52,271 bases of DNA from Methanoregula sp. UBA247 (lineage in GTDB: Archaea > Halobacteriota > Methanomicrobia > Methanomicrobiales > Methanospirillaceae), in assembly GCA_002495055.1 (NCBI GenBank), contig DADR01000035.1:1-52271 (forward strand), in the 5' to 3' direction. Numbering within the stretch: the first letter of the stretch is position 1; the number at the start of each line of letters is the position of its first letter. The translations under genes and the position numbers were made by a program. Under the pieces are notes generated by a model, which worked only from the letters and a program-made list of their open reading frames with translations, did no database searches and was not told where the DNA came from. Below, one piece after another: positions 7,807 through 15,428 of this stretch.

Positions 7807-8937
7807 ATGTACTTCCATCTCATCCTTACCGACGACTGTAACCTCTGCTGCAAATACTGTCGCGCTAAGGTATTTGAAGAACTGGAAGAAAACAATGAAA
7901 AAAACGCACCATCGATCGTAATCGACCCTGACCTTCCTGGTGAACTGAATTTCGATCTTGACCTCCTCTATAATTTCCTAAAAAAAGATCCCGCATCAAC
8001 GCTCACGTTCTATGGTGGCGAACCGCTCCTGCGGGCGGACCTGATTGACAGGATCGTGCGAGTGTCCCCTGTGCAGCGGTTCATGATTCAGACCAATGGG
8101 CTCCTGCTGGATCGGCTTTCTCCGGATATTATCAACCGTTTCTCTACAATCCTCGTTTCCCTTGATGGACAAGAAGGGCTCACTGATGCGAATCGTGGTG
8201 CGGGCACGTACCGCAAGGTAATGGAGAATATCAAAAAAATCCGCAATAATGGTTATACCCGAGAAATCATTGCCCGCATGACCGTCACCGAGAGCACTGA
8301 TATTGTTGATGCTGTGAACTGGCTTTCTGATAATCCGGATTATTCATTTTCTTCTATTCACTGGCAACTGGATGCTAATTTTTCCCATGACTTTTCACAT
8401 CGTCGTTTTGGAAGCTGGATGAATGAGAGCTACAATCGTGGTATCCTCAGGCTCGTTACGGAGTGGGTTGATTTTATGGAGAATGAGGGAACGGTGTTGC
8501 GTTGGTATCCTTTTCTCGATCCCATGGAGGATCTGCTCCGCGGACAGAAGAGCCTGCTGAGGTGCGGGTCGGGGCATTCAAACTACAGCATTATGACTGA
8601 TGGGAATATCGCCCCGTGCCCGGTAATGCTTGGTATGTCTGATTATTATGTGGGACATATCCGGGATGCTGACCCGCAAAATCTTAAAGTCATTACAGTG
8701 AACGGGGAATGTGGAAACTGTCGAATCCTTGAATTCTGCGGGGGAAGATGCCTCTATTCAAACATCATAAAACCATGGGGGGAACCCGAACGCCGGTTAG
8801 TCTGTAGCACCGTAGAAAATCTTCATAGTGGCCTGACCAATGTACTTCCCCGTGTGAAAAATCTTATCGCACGCGGGAGGATTGATCTTGCAGATTTTTC
8901 TCATGAAAAATTCAATGGTTGTGAGATTATACCGTAG
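7807..8937 (+). CDS. Putative peptide-modifying radical SAM/SPASM enzyme (AF1577-like)
   Basis: A 376-residue radical SAM protein. The cluster motif CxxxCxxC is at residues 11-18 (Cys11, Cys15, Cys18, with an extra Cys14). The SAM-binding FYGGEPLL follows, and a SPASM-type auxiliary-cluster region lies near the C-terminus (RCGSGHSNYSIMTDGNIAPC, then CGNCRILEFCGGRC). The start MYFHLILTDDCNLCCKYC matches the archaeal AF1577 family of predicted peptide-modifying enzymes. An upstream in-frame ATG at 7711 would extend into the divergent promoter, so 7807 is preferred. Candidate substrates are unknown; the two small Cys-containing proteins just downstream are worth considering. Confidence 0.85.
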   Translation: MYFHLILTDDCNLCCKYCRAKVFEELEENNEKNAPSIVIDPDLPGELNFDLDLLYNFLKKDPASTLTFYGGEPLLRADLIDRIVRVSPVQRFMIQTNGLLLDRLSPDIINRFSTILVSLDGQEGLTDANRGAGTYRKVMENIKKIRNNGYTREIIARMTVTESTDIVDAVNWLSDNPDYSFSSIHWQLDANFSHDFSHRRFGSWMNESYNRGILRLVTEWVDFMENEGTVLRWYPFLDPMEDLLRGQKSLLRCGSGHSNYSIMTDGNIAPCPVMLGMSDYYVGHIRDADPQNLKVITVNGECGNCRILEFCGGRCLYSNIIKPWGEPERRLVCSTVENLHSGLTNVLPRVKNLIARGRIDLADFSHEKFNGCEIIP

Positions 8938-8975
8938 GGTGATTGAATAATCGTTTACGTCACGATACAGATGTA

Positions 8976-8982
8976 TTTATAA
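8976..8982 (+). promoter_or_regulatory. TATA box of small CxxC protein gene
   Basis: TTTATAA lies within an AT-rich stretch about 40 bases before the chosen ATG (9021), predicting transcription start near 9003. That excludes the further upstream in-frame start at 8943. Confidence 0.5.
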
Positions 8983-9020
8983 CCTTAACAGAAATATTAA
9001 AAATGCAGATTAAACGCTGC

Positions 9021-9200
9021 ATGAGTAATACAATGGAAAGAAAGAGTTTTGGTGGTCCGAGAAACTTCGGTCCCAGAGAAATGACAAAGACAGTCTGTTC
9101 TGACTGTGGAAAAGAGTGCGAAGTCCCCTTCAAGCCAACAGAGGGCAGGCCTGTCTATTGCAGAGACTGCCTCCCGAAACACCGGAAACCCCGGTTCTGA
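9021..9200 (+). CDS. Small zinc-ribbon protein with two CxxC motifs
   Basis: A 59-residue protein with an N-terminal Gly/Arg/Phe-rich segment (SFGGPRNFGPRE), then CSDCGKECEVPFKPTEGRP, then YCRDCLPKHRKPRF. The two CxxC pairs 20 residues apart form a one-zinc ribbon of a kind common in Methanomicrobia and some bacteria. A nucleic-acid or ribosome-associated role is plausible from the RGG-like, basic composition but unproven. The start at 9021 fits the TATA position; ATG 9003 or 9033 are alternatives. T-runs at 9212-9227 follow. Confidence 0.85.
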   Translation: MSNTMERKSFGGPRNFGPREMTKTVCSDCGKECEVPFKPTEGRPVYCRDCLPKHRKPRF

Positions 9201-9211
9201 ATTCATAAAAA

Positions 9212-9227
9212 TTTTTCATTTTTTTTT
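9212..9227 (+). terminator. T-rich terminator after the CxxC gene
   Basis: A run of five T, two other bases, then nine T begins 12 bases past the stop codon. This is a typical archaeal oligo-T terminator. Confidence 0.55.
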
Positions 9228-9309
9228 AATTTTATCAAAGAGCGAAGCCAAAAAAAATCTTGGTTAAATGGCGGAAGACTCTTTGTATTAACTACCCTAT
9301 ACTGCCCCT

Positions 9310-9543
9310 ATGGCAATATCATGGGCAGAGGCCAGGGAATGTGCCGCACGCGAAGGACTCCCTCAGGTATATCACGACTGCGATGCAAAAATTTACGGAG
9401 CATGTCGTAGTGGAGAAACACAGGGATCGTTTAAAGAGGGCATCTTTCTGGAGCACCGCTGTATCTGTATGCCTGCACACCTGAGTCCCGAAGAACTCGA
9501 AGCAAAAGAGAGAGATTTCTTTCAGAATAACCCGGACTGGTAA
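9310..9543 (+). CDS. Small conserved-looking Cys-containing protein
   Basis: A 77-residue protein with five Cys: one in ARECAAREG, one in YHDCDAK, one in YGACRSG, and two in HRCICMPAHLSPEELEAKERDFF. The spacing resembles a metal-binding or disulfide module. It has no signal peptide and no recognisable family. A TATA-like element around 9285-9293 would place transcription start almost at the ATG, so the mRNA is probably leaderless. It follows the radical SAM and CxxC genes on the same strand but has its own promoter region. Function unknown. Confidence 0.7.
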   Translation: MAISWAEARECAAREGLPQVYHDCDAKIYGACRSGETQGSFKEGIFLEHRCICMPAHLSPEELEAKERDFFQNNPDW

Positions 9544-9561
9544 TTATTCCCATTTTTTCGT

Positions 9562-10167
9562 TTATTTCGTTTTCCTTATGTCTTCACGGAACCGGTGGAT
9601 AATATCATACATCATCATGCGAAATTCCCCTCCGATTTCTTCCCATGATTTCGCATCCGTTACCGGATTTGCTGCTGAATCATAGTATTCGCTCTGGATA
9701 AAGGTATCATTACTGTCTTCTCCTTCCATTTCCGGTTGCCACGAGAGTTGCTGCAGGATATGATAATAGCCACTGGCAAGGAGAATGATGAAAACAAACG
9801 GTACGACGATTACTGAAATCAATGAAAATGGAGGATAGAGATTTGTAGCTGCAATCGTGTCCCCCCATTGGATTACCCGGAGTAAAAAGACAATAAAAAA
9901 GACACTCCCGATTGCTCTGATAATAGGTGCCGGGAGGTTGAGAGGAAATTCAAACACCCCGAAGATATCGGCAACCAGCAAGACGATGGCAATAATTATC
10001 ATCAGCCAGACATTTTCATTCAGGAAAGTAACACCGGAATGATACAACGGGTTTGTTACATAATTAGTCAGGATATTTGCAAGGACAACAACCATTAAAA
10101 AAAAGATTATTCCCATCATCCGTGAAACAAATATCCAGCTCAGCGGTTTTTTCCCGTATTGCCCCAT
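9562..10167 (-). CDS. Four-helix integral membrane protein of unknown function
   Basis: A 201-residue protein with about four membrane segments: residues 12-35, 52-72, 82-102 and 113-140. A soluble acidic tail follows, ending in EEIGGEFRMMMYDIIHRFREDIRKTK, which looks amphipathic. No family motif was recognised. A minus-strand AT element (plus 10209-10220) upstream of the ATG could be its TATA box. It is divergent from the next gene; the two short promoter regions share about 110 bases. Confidence 0.72.
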   Translation of the reverse strand: MGQYGKKPLSWIFVSRMMGIIFFLMVVVLANILTNYVTNPLYHSGVTFLNENVWLMIIIAIVLLVADIFGVFEFPLNLPAPIIRAIGSVFFIVFLLRVIQWGDTIAATNLYPPFSLISVIVVPFVFIILLASGYYHILQQLSWQPEMEGEDSNDTFIQSEYYDSAANPVTDAKSWEEIGGEFRMMMYDIIHRFREDIRKTK

Positions 10168-10277
10168 ACCGTTGCCTCAAAAATTCAGTAAAGAATTTGT
10201 AAGGGACGTTAAATAGGTTACCCTATTTGCTGTCGTACTATCACAAAACCTATTATCTGGTTTGTGAATCTTCTGAT

Positions 10278-10649
10278 ATGCAGGTCAATTATAAGCGGTA
10301 CGGTCTGTACCTGCTCCGCTGGCAGGCAAGTACACCAATTCTGGCCGGGGTCGGCATCCTTTTAGCCACCATGGGTCAGCTCGTCGCAGCAGTAGTGGCG
10401 AACCTGATTGGTGGCCTTATCTTTTTCTGGGTAGACCAGTTCATCTTCACATCCCAGACACTCGCCGCCCAGTGGGAAGTCAGAGATAATATTTCCTGTG
10501 TGGACTGTGGAAAGACCGCCCGGGGGTACCGGCTGGTCAGGTCAGGAGAATATGACCGGTCTCAGGACCATGCACCGGAATTCCGGTGCGAGGAATGTTC
10601 AAAGAAAAAGGCTGAAGAATTGAAAGTGCGCGGAGTGAAAATCGATTGA
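10278..10649 (+). CDS. Two-helix membrane protein with C-terminal zinc ribbon
   Basis: A 123-residue protein. Two membrane segments at about residues 17-35 and 37-56 (PILAGVGILLATMGQLVAAV and ANLIGGLIFFWVDQFIF) are followed by a cytosolic-looking domain. That domain has CVDCGK and FRCEECSKKKAEEL, a split zinc ribbon of two CxxC pairs about 35 residues apart. The tail is Lys-rich. The start at 10278 (ATGCAGGTC) is preferred over ATG 10227 because the membrane protein begins cleanly there. Function unknown; a zinc-dependent membrane sensor is one possibility. Confidence 0.72.
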   Translation: MQVNYKRYGLYLLRWQASTPILAGVGILLATMGQLVAAVVANLIGGLIFFWVDQFIFTSQTLAAQWEVRDNISCVDCGKTARGYRLVRSGEYDRSQDHAPEFRCEECSKKKAEELKVRGVKID

Positions 10650-10744
10650 TCGCGGTTAAAAAAATGTATGATTACCCAGGAACGATAACGGGCTATACTT
10701 AAGAACACTACCATGGTCTTACCTTGATTCATCAAAAAAATCCC

Positions 10745-10751
10745 TTTTTTT
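10745..10751 (+). terminator. T7 terminator before the trp regulatory region
   Basis: Seven T residues about 95 bases after the stop of the zinc-ribbon membrane protein. They probably end upstream transcription before the trp promoter. Confidence 0.4.
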
Positions 10752-10810
10752 GTAAATCCTCGTATGGGGAAGTGAATAAAAATACACTAATATCCAAATA
10801 AATACAACAA

Positions 10811-10843
10811 TGTATAAATATGTACAAAGTTGAAGTATGTACC
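10811..10843 (+). promoter_or_regulatory. trp promoter with TRP-box-like operator elements
   Basis: A TATA box (TATAAATA, 10813-10820) is overlapped and followed by three TGTAyM elements: TGTATA (10811-10816), TGTACA (10821-10826) and TGTACC (10838-10843). The last two sit in a direct repeat TATGTAC, 17 bp apart (starting 10819 and 10836). TGTACA is the known operator word (TRP box) of the TrpY repressor studied in Methanothermobacter. Here the copies cover the TATA box and the expected start site near 10840, which is the right place for repression. TrpY itself is not in this window. Confidence 0.6.
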
Positions 10844-10850
10844 TGATACA

Positions 10851-10948
10851 ACCACCGTTTTTTGGCATGCACTGTTTTCATGAACAGAAATCCTGAAAGC
10901 CGGTGGTGGACTGCAATGAAAAAACCGTGCGTTTCACGATAGTAACGC
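10851..10948 (+). promoter_or_regulatory. trp leader with alternative hairpins around a Trp-Trp uORF
   Basis: The trp mRNA should carry a leader of about 130 nt. ACCACCG (10851-10857) can pair with CGGTGGT (10901-10907), a stem whose 3' arm contains the first Trp codon and part of the second. CTGTT (10872-10876) pairs with AACAG (10883-10887), placing the start codon of the 20-codon frame in the loop. Downstream, GCGTT (10929-10933) pairs with AACGC (10944-10948), spanning the uORF stop. No T-run follows the last hairpin, so classical intrinsic termination is not evident; a six-T run occurs earlier, at 10858-10863. Pairings were found by eye, not by folding software. Confidence 0.5.
10880..10942 (+). 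CDS. Candidate trp leader peptide with tandem Trp codons
   Basis: A 20-codon open reading frame, MNRNPESRWWTAMKK..., ending with TAG at 10940-10942, 28 nt before trpE. Codons 9 and 10 are both TGG (10904-10909). Trp is rare, so two adjacent Trp codons in a short leader frame just before the tryptophan operon match the design of bacterial trpL control peptides. No Shine-Dalgarno sequence is visible before the ATG. The first ATG after the expected transcription start is a different overlapping 9-codon frame at 10867. Expression is not proven. Confidence 0.5.
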   Translation: MNRNPESRWWTAMKKPCVSR

Positions 10949-10970
10949 TGATAAATTAAGATTTACCGCT

Positions 10971-12512
10971 ATGAAACCAGATCTCACGTTAAACCTTTGC
11001 CTCGAGGAATTCCTGACAGCAGTAAAAGATCAGCCAAAACCGCTGATCATCCCGCTCTGTGCCGAATTGCCTTTACCAGATATTTCACCACTTGATATGT
11101 ATACAAGCACAAGGAAAGGCTGTGGTTTCCTTCTCGAATCAATGGAGGGCAGCGAAAAAATTGCACGATATTCCTATATCGGGATCGATCCGGAATTTGT
11201 AATCACGTTAGGTCATACCGTTGAAATTACGGGAAATGAATCGTTTACCACAATTGTTAAAGATCCGGAGGGGGAAACACCGGTTGATCAGATTAAATCG
11301 ATCCTCTCTCGGTTCTGCTATATGAACCTGAAAGCGCCCAGGTTTTTCGGGGGAATGGTAGGGTATTTCGCCTACGATTGTGTCTATTCGCTCTTTAAGA
11401 AAGTGCGCGAAGGCCCAAACAGCAGCACATTGTCTGTCAGGACCCATGCCCGGGGAGATCATGATGCCAGTTTCATGCTCACCAAGGACTGCATAGTCTT
11501 TGATCATGCTGAACGGAAGCTCTTCATCTTCTCCAGCCCGTTCCTCACGTACGAATCCGATCCGACTGAAGAATATGAACAGAGCGTTTTAAAGATCCGG
11601 GCGCTTGGTAATCATATTGCGTGCTTTTCATCGGGTAAAAACACGAGCGGGACGCAAAAGCAGGTGAACGGTAAAAAGCCGGAGTATATCCCATCAGTAT
11701 CGCAGGAAGCATTTGAGGAATCGGTCGATCGAGTAAAGGAACACATTGTCGCGGGGGACATCTTCCAGGCAGTGATCTCGCGCAGGATGGAGTGTGCGGT
11801 AAAAAGCGATCCGTTCGCGATCTATGCAGCGCTCCGGGAGATTAACCCGAGCCCTTATATGTATTATCTCGATTTCGGGGTCGAGCAGGTGATCGGCGCA
11901 AGTCCCGAGATGCTCGTGCGGGTAGAGAAGCGGCGGGTAACAACTGTTCCCATCGCCGGTACCCGTCCGAGGGGATGCGATGCCCATGAGGATGCCCAGC
12001 TGGCACAGGAGCTTTTAAAAGATCCCAAAGAGCTGGCAGAACACACGATGCTCGTCGATCTTGCGAGAAACGACCTCGGACGCGTATGCCGGTTCGGATC
12101 TGTAGAAGTTGATGAATTCATGGGCATAGAGAAATTTTCCCATGTCCAGCATATTGTCTCTACGGTCAATGGGATACTCCGGGATAACCTTGATTGTTTC
12201 GATGCATTTAAATCCTGTTTTCCCGCCGGTACCGTTTCTGGCGCACCAAAAATACGCGCAATACAGATCATCGCAGAAGAAGAATCACAAAACCGCGGTC
12301 TCTATGCCGGAGCAGTCGGATATATCGGTTTTGACCGGAATCTCGAGTTCGCTATCGCGATCCGTACAGTAATTGTCCGCAATGACCGGGCGTACGTGCA
12401 GGTTGGAGCTGGGATTGTCGCTGATTCCATTTCGGAAAATGAATGGAAAGAAACCGAGAGCAAAGCATCGGCAATGTTGCGGGCTATAGAGAGGGCAGGA
12501 GTATCATCATGA
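10971..12512 (+). CDS. trpE: Anthranilate synthase component I
   Basis: Makes anthranilate from chorismate with ammonia delivered by TrpG, the committed step of tryptophan synthesis. The 513 residues show the N-terminal Trp-feedback motif LLES (residues 54-57) and the chorismate-binding C-terminal half with VISRRMECAV, IAGTRPRG, HTMLVDLARNDLGRV, FPAGTVSGAPKIRA and GGIV-like (GAGIVADS) signatures. Length is usual for the family. It is the first gene of trpEGDCFBA, preceded by a long leader. No strong ribosome site is visible before the ATG. The stop overlaps the trpG start by 4 bases. Confidence 0.97.
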   Translation: MKPDLTLNLCLEEFLTAVKDQPKPLIIPLCAELPLPDISPLDMYTSTRKGCGFLLESMEGSEKIARYSYIGIDPEFVITLGHTVEITGNESFTTIVKDPEGETPVDQIKSILSRFCYMNLKAPRFFGGMVGYFAYDCVYSLFKKVREGPNSSTLSVRTHARGDHDASFMLTKDCIVFDHAERKLFIFSSPFLTYESDPTEEYEQSVLKIRALGNHIACFSSGKNTSGTQKQVNGKKPEYIPSVSQEAFEESVDRVKEHIVAGDIFQAVISRRMECAVKSDPFAIYAALREINPSPYMYYLDFGVEQVIGASPEMLVRVEKRRVTTVPIAGTRPRGCDAHEDAQLAQELLKDPKELAEHTMLVDLARNDLGRVCRFGSVEVDEFMGIEKFSHVQHIVSTVNGILRDNLDCFDAFKSCFPAGTVSGAPKIRAIQIIAEEESQNRGLYAGAVGYIGFDRNLEFAIAIRTVIVRNDRAYVQVGAGIVADSISENEWKETESKASAMLRAIERAGVSS

Positions 12513-13090
12513 ACGTCCTGATCGTGGACTGTTACGACAGTTTCACTTTTAACCTGTACCAGCAGGTAGGGAAATTCGGGGGGAACCCGGTTGTTCTGAC
12601 CTGTGACACTCCGCTTGAACGGTTACAGAAGACCAGATGTGACCGGATCATCCTTTCCCCCGGACCTGGAACACCGGAAGACTCGGGTGTATGTCTGGAA
12701 GTGCTGGAGACCATGAGCAGGACGATTCCCACATTGGGTGTTTGTCTCGGGCACCAGGCGATCTGTGCTACTTTTGGCGGCGAGATCATCCGGGCAAGGC
12801 ACCTGATGCACGGCAAGACCTCGGTGATCCAGCATGATGGGCAGGGAATTTTTAACGGTTTACCACCAGATTTCACTGCGACACGATACCACTCACTTGT
12901 CGTAAGAAGAGATTCCCTTCCTGCAGACCTGCAGGTTTCTGCAACAAGCGTCGATGACCATTACGTGATGGGGGTACGTCATATCCGCTACCCGATTGAC
13001 GGTGTGCAGTTTCACCCGGAGAGTATCCTGTCCCGGGAAGGCGACCGGATAATCAGAAATTTCCTGTATGGGAACCCGGTGGCACAATGA
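12509..13090 (+). CDS. trpG: Anthranilate synthase glutamine amidotransferase subunit
   Basis: Class I glutamine amidotransferase of 193 residues supplying ammonia to TrpE. The nucleophile is Cys79 in GVCLGHQAI, and the His/Glu of the triad are in QFHPESIL near the end. SPGPGTP (residues 50-56) is the oxyanion region. The start at ATG 12509 overlaps the trpE stop (ATGA), indicating translational coupling. An in-frame extension to 12443 would only duplicate trpE sequence. It is a separate protein, not fused to TrpD. Confidence 0.97.
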   Translation: MNVLIVDCYDSFTFNLYQQVGKFGGNPVVLTCDTPLERLQKTRCDRIILSPGPGTPEDSGVCLEVLETMSRTIPTLGVCLGHQAICATFGGEIIRARHLMHGKTSVIQHDGQGIFNGLPPDFTATRYHSLVVRRDSLPADLQVSATSVDDHYVMGVRHIRYPIDGVQFHPESILSREGDRIIRNFLYGNPVAQ

Positions 13091-14106
13091 TGTTCAAAGG
13101 AACCCTTGCCAAACTTGGAGGGCGACAGGATCTCACTCCACTTGAAGCTGCCGGGGTGATGCGAATAATAATGGAGGGAAAAGCATCGCAGGCGCAAATT
13201 GGGGCATTCCTCCTTGCACTGCACATGAAGGGTGAAACCGTGGATGAGATATCTGCATTTGCCCGGGTAATGCGGGAACATGCGATAACGATAAAACCAG
13301 TGACCGCGCGGACGCTTGTCGACACCTGCGGTACCGGAGGGGACGGGACAAAGACGTTCAACATCAGTACAGCATCCGCTATTGTTGCTGCCGGTGCCGG
13401 CTGCCCGGTCGTCAAACATGGGAACAGAGGTATAAGCAGCAGGTGCGGTTCAGCAGATGTCCTGACTGAACTGGGAGTAAAGCTCGCCATTGATCCGGAA
13501 GTTCAGGCAGATATTGTGGGACGGGTCGGTATCGCATTTTTCTTTGCCCCTCTGTACCACCCGGCGATGAAACATGTTATGACCGCACGGCAGGAGATCG
13601 GGTGCAGGACAGTTTTTAATATCCTCGGCCCGCTCGCAAATCCGGCTGGAGCTCAGGCACAGGTGCTGGGCGTTTATCATCCTGAACTGACCGGAACCAT
13701 CGCAGGAGTGCTCCGGATACTGGGACTTTCGCGGGCAATGGTCGTGCACGGATCAGGTCTTGACGAGATCACGACAACCGGTGAGACAGTAATCGCAGAA
13801 CTCCTGAGCGACACGATACGGACATACACGATCCGGCACGATACATTCGGTATCGCACACGCACAAATTCAGGATCTCGCTGGAGGCGATCCACAGCATA
13901 ATGCCCGGATCATCCGTGATATCCTGGGGGGTGAGCGTGGTGCAGCCCGGGATATTGTGCTGATGAATGCAGCAGCCGCAATCTATGTGGGGGGGCTGGC
14001 ACGTGATCTTCATGAAGGGATCCGGCTTGCGGCCGCTTCCATCGATTCAGGCAACGCGTCTGCCCGACTGAACGCACTGGTTGATGCAACCCGGGGTACG
14101 GTATGA
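13087..14106 (+). CDS. trpD: Anthranilate phosphoribosyltransferase
   Basis: Transfers phosphoribose from PRPP to anthranilate. The 339 residues carry the PRPP/Mg motif DTCGTGGDGTKTFNIST and the anthranilate-binding VKHGNRGISSRCGSAD region, and RQEIGCRTVFNILGPLANP. Length is normal. The start overlaps the trpG stop by 4 bases (ATGA), and the stop overlaps trpC in the same way, so the genes are tightly coupled. Confidence 0.97.
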   Translation: MMFKGTLAKLGGRQDLTPLEAAGVMRIIMEGKASQAQIGAFLLALHMKGETVDEISAFARVMREHAITIKPVTARTLVDTCGTGGDGTKTFNISTASAIVAAGAGCPVVKHGNRGISSRCGSADVLTELGVKLAIDPEVQADIVGRVGIAFFFAPLYHPAMKHVMTARQEIGCRTVFNILGPLANPAGAQAQVLGVYHPELTGTIAGVLRILGLSRAMVVHGSGLDEITTTGETVIAELLSDTIRTYTIRHDTFGIAHAQIQDLAGGDPQHNARIIRDILGGERGAARDIVLMNAAAAIYVGGLARDLHEGIRLAAASIDSGNASARLNALVDATRGTV

Positions 14107-14858
14107 TCTTTGATGAGATCATCAAGCGTACCGAGAAACGGGTTGCCCTGCTCCCGTCAACATTTCCGGAGAACAGTACTAAAGCACACGCAAGCCTGAT
14201 CAATGCGATTCGGAGCAGGAACGGCAGAAATGCAGTTATCGCCGAGATTAAATGCGCCTCACCGAGCCGGGGCATCATCCGAAGGAACGTGGATATGAGA
14301 ATGATGGCAGGTGCGCTTGCCGTCAGGGGGGGCGTCGCACTCTCGGTACTCACTGAGCCGTATTTCTTCGGGGGAACAGGACAGGATATAGCGAAGGTGA
14401 AATCTGCGGTAACTATTCCGGTCCTTCGCAAGGACTTTATTATCGATGAGCGACAGATAGCGGAATCTCTGTCACTCGGTGCGGATGCAGTACTCCTGAT
14501 AGCAGCAGTGCTTAAAGAGCACCTGCCGGTATTTGTCGATCTCGCACAGGAATATGGTCTCGAACCGCTTGTGGAAGTTCATACCAGAAGTGAAGCGGAG
14601 ACCGCTCTGTCCACAAATACAGACCTGATCGGCATCAATAACCGTAACCTTTCGACACTCAGGATAGACCGTTCCACAACGCGGCTTCTCTCACAAAGTA
14701 TTCGATCCGCAGGGAAAACCATCGTATCAGAAAGTGGAATACTGAATGGAGACGATATCCGTGAAATGAAACCCTACTGCGATGCATTCCTGATCGGTTC
14801 ATCGATCATGGCTCATGAACGCCCGGAAAAGAAACTGGAGGAGTTTGTATGCGCATAA
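14103..14858 (+). CDS. trpC: Indole-3-glycerol phosphate synthase
   Basis: A TIM-barrel enzyme of 251 residues that closes the indole ring of CdRP. Visible family motifs are IAEIKCASPSRG near the N-terminus (catalytic Lys), VLTEPYFFGG, VLRKDFIID (catalytic Lys), DAVLLIAAVL, GLEPLVEVH and IGINNRNLSTL, then VSESGI. ATG 14103 overlaps the trpD stop. Its own stop lies 10 bases inside trpF. It is not fused to TrpF, unlike in enterobacteria. Confidence 0.96.
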   Translation: MIFDEIIKRTEKRVALLPSTFPENSTKAHASLINAIRSRNGRNAVIAEIKCASPSRGIIRRNVDMRMMAGALAVRGGVALSVLTEPYFFGGTGQDIAKVKSAVTIPVLRKDFIIDERQIAESLSLGADAVLLIAAVLKEHLPVFVDLAQEYGLEPLVEVHTRSEAETALSTNTDLIGINNRNLSTLRIDRSTTRLLSQSIRSAGKTIVSESGILNGDDIREMKPYCDAFLIGSSIMAHERPEKKLEEFVCA

Positions 14859-15427
14859 AGTGCTGCGGGATTACCCGGCCGGCTGATGCCCGATACGCAG
14901 AGAGCGCCGGAGCACATGCTATTGGCGTAGTAGTTTTTTCCGGGGGGGTTTCACGCCGTATGGTGACACCTGCACGGGCACGGGAGATCTTCGATGCGGT
15001 TGGCCCATTTACGGCAACAGTCGCTGTTTCACACACGAAATCTGAAGAAGAACTCCAGGCAATACTTGCCCTCAAACCATCTGCCATCCAGATATCACAC
15101 CCATTCGTATTCGATGAGGATCCAGGTATAGCAGTAATACGGGTAATCAGGAGGGGTGATCCGCTTCCTTATGATTGCAATGCCGTGATCGTTGACGATA
15201 GCCATGGGCAGGGAAACGCATTTGATCTTTCTTATGCACAGGAAGTAGTCCAACATTCCAAAATCCCGGTAATACTCGCAGGAGGACTGACCCCGGAGAA
15301 TGTGGCGGATGCCATCCGGCAGGTGCACCCGTATGCAGTAGATGTTGCAACCGGCATCGAGACAGCACCGGGTATCAAGGACCACAAGAAAATCACCGCG
15401 TTTATTGCGGCAGCACGGAGTGCATAA
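14849..15427 (+). CDS. trpF: Phosphoribosylanthranilate isomerase
   Basis: Isomerises phosphoribosylanthranilate to CdRP. The 192-residue TIM barrel begins with the catalytic-Cys motif MRIKCCGITRPADA and has GVVFSGGVSRRM, a catalytic Asp region (VIVDDS), VILAGGLTPENV and AVDVATGIET near the end, all family signatures. It is slightly short compared with bacterial enzymes (about 200-210). It overlaps trpC by 10 bases and ends one base before the trpB GTG start. Confidence 0.95.
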   Translation: MRIKCCGITRPADARYAESAGAHAIGVVVFSGGVSRRMVTPARAREIFDAVGPFTATVAVSHTKSEEELQAILALKPSAIQISHPFVFDEDPGIAVIRVIRRGDPLPYDCNAVIVDDSHGQGNAFDLSYAQEVVQHSKIPVILAGGLTPENVADAIRQVHPYAVDVATGIETAPGIKDHKKITAFIAAARSA

Positions 15428-15428
15428 C

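Noticed and set aside
10945..10971. Classical intrinsic terminator in the trp leader
   Set aside because: No T-run follows the last leader hairpin, so an E. coli-type attenuator hairpin plus U-run was not claimed. The six T at 10858-10863 lie before the short frame, not after it.
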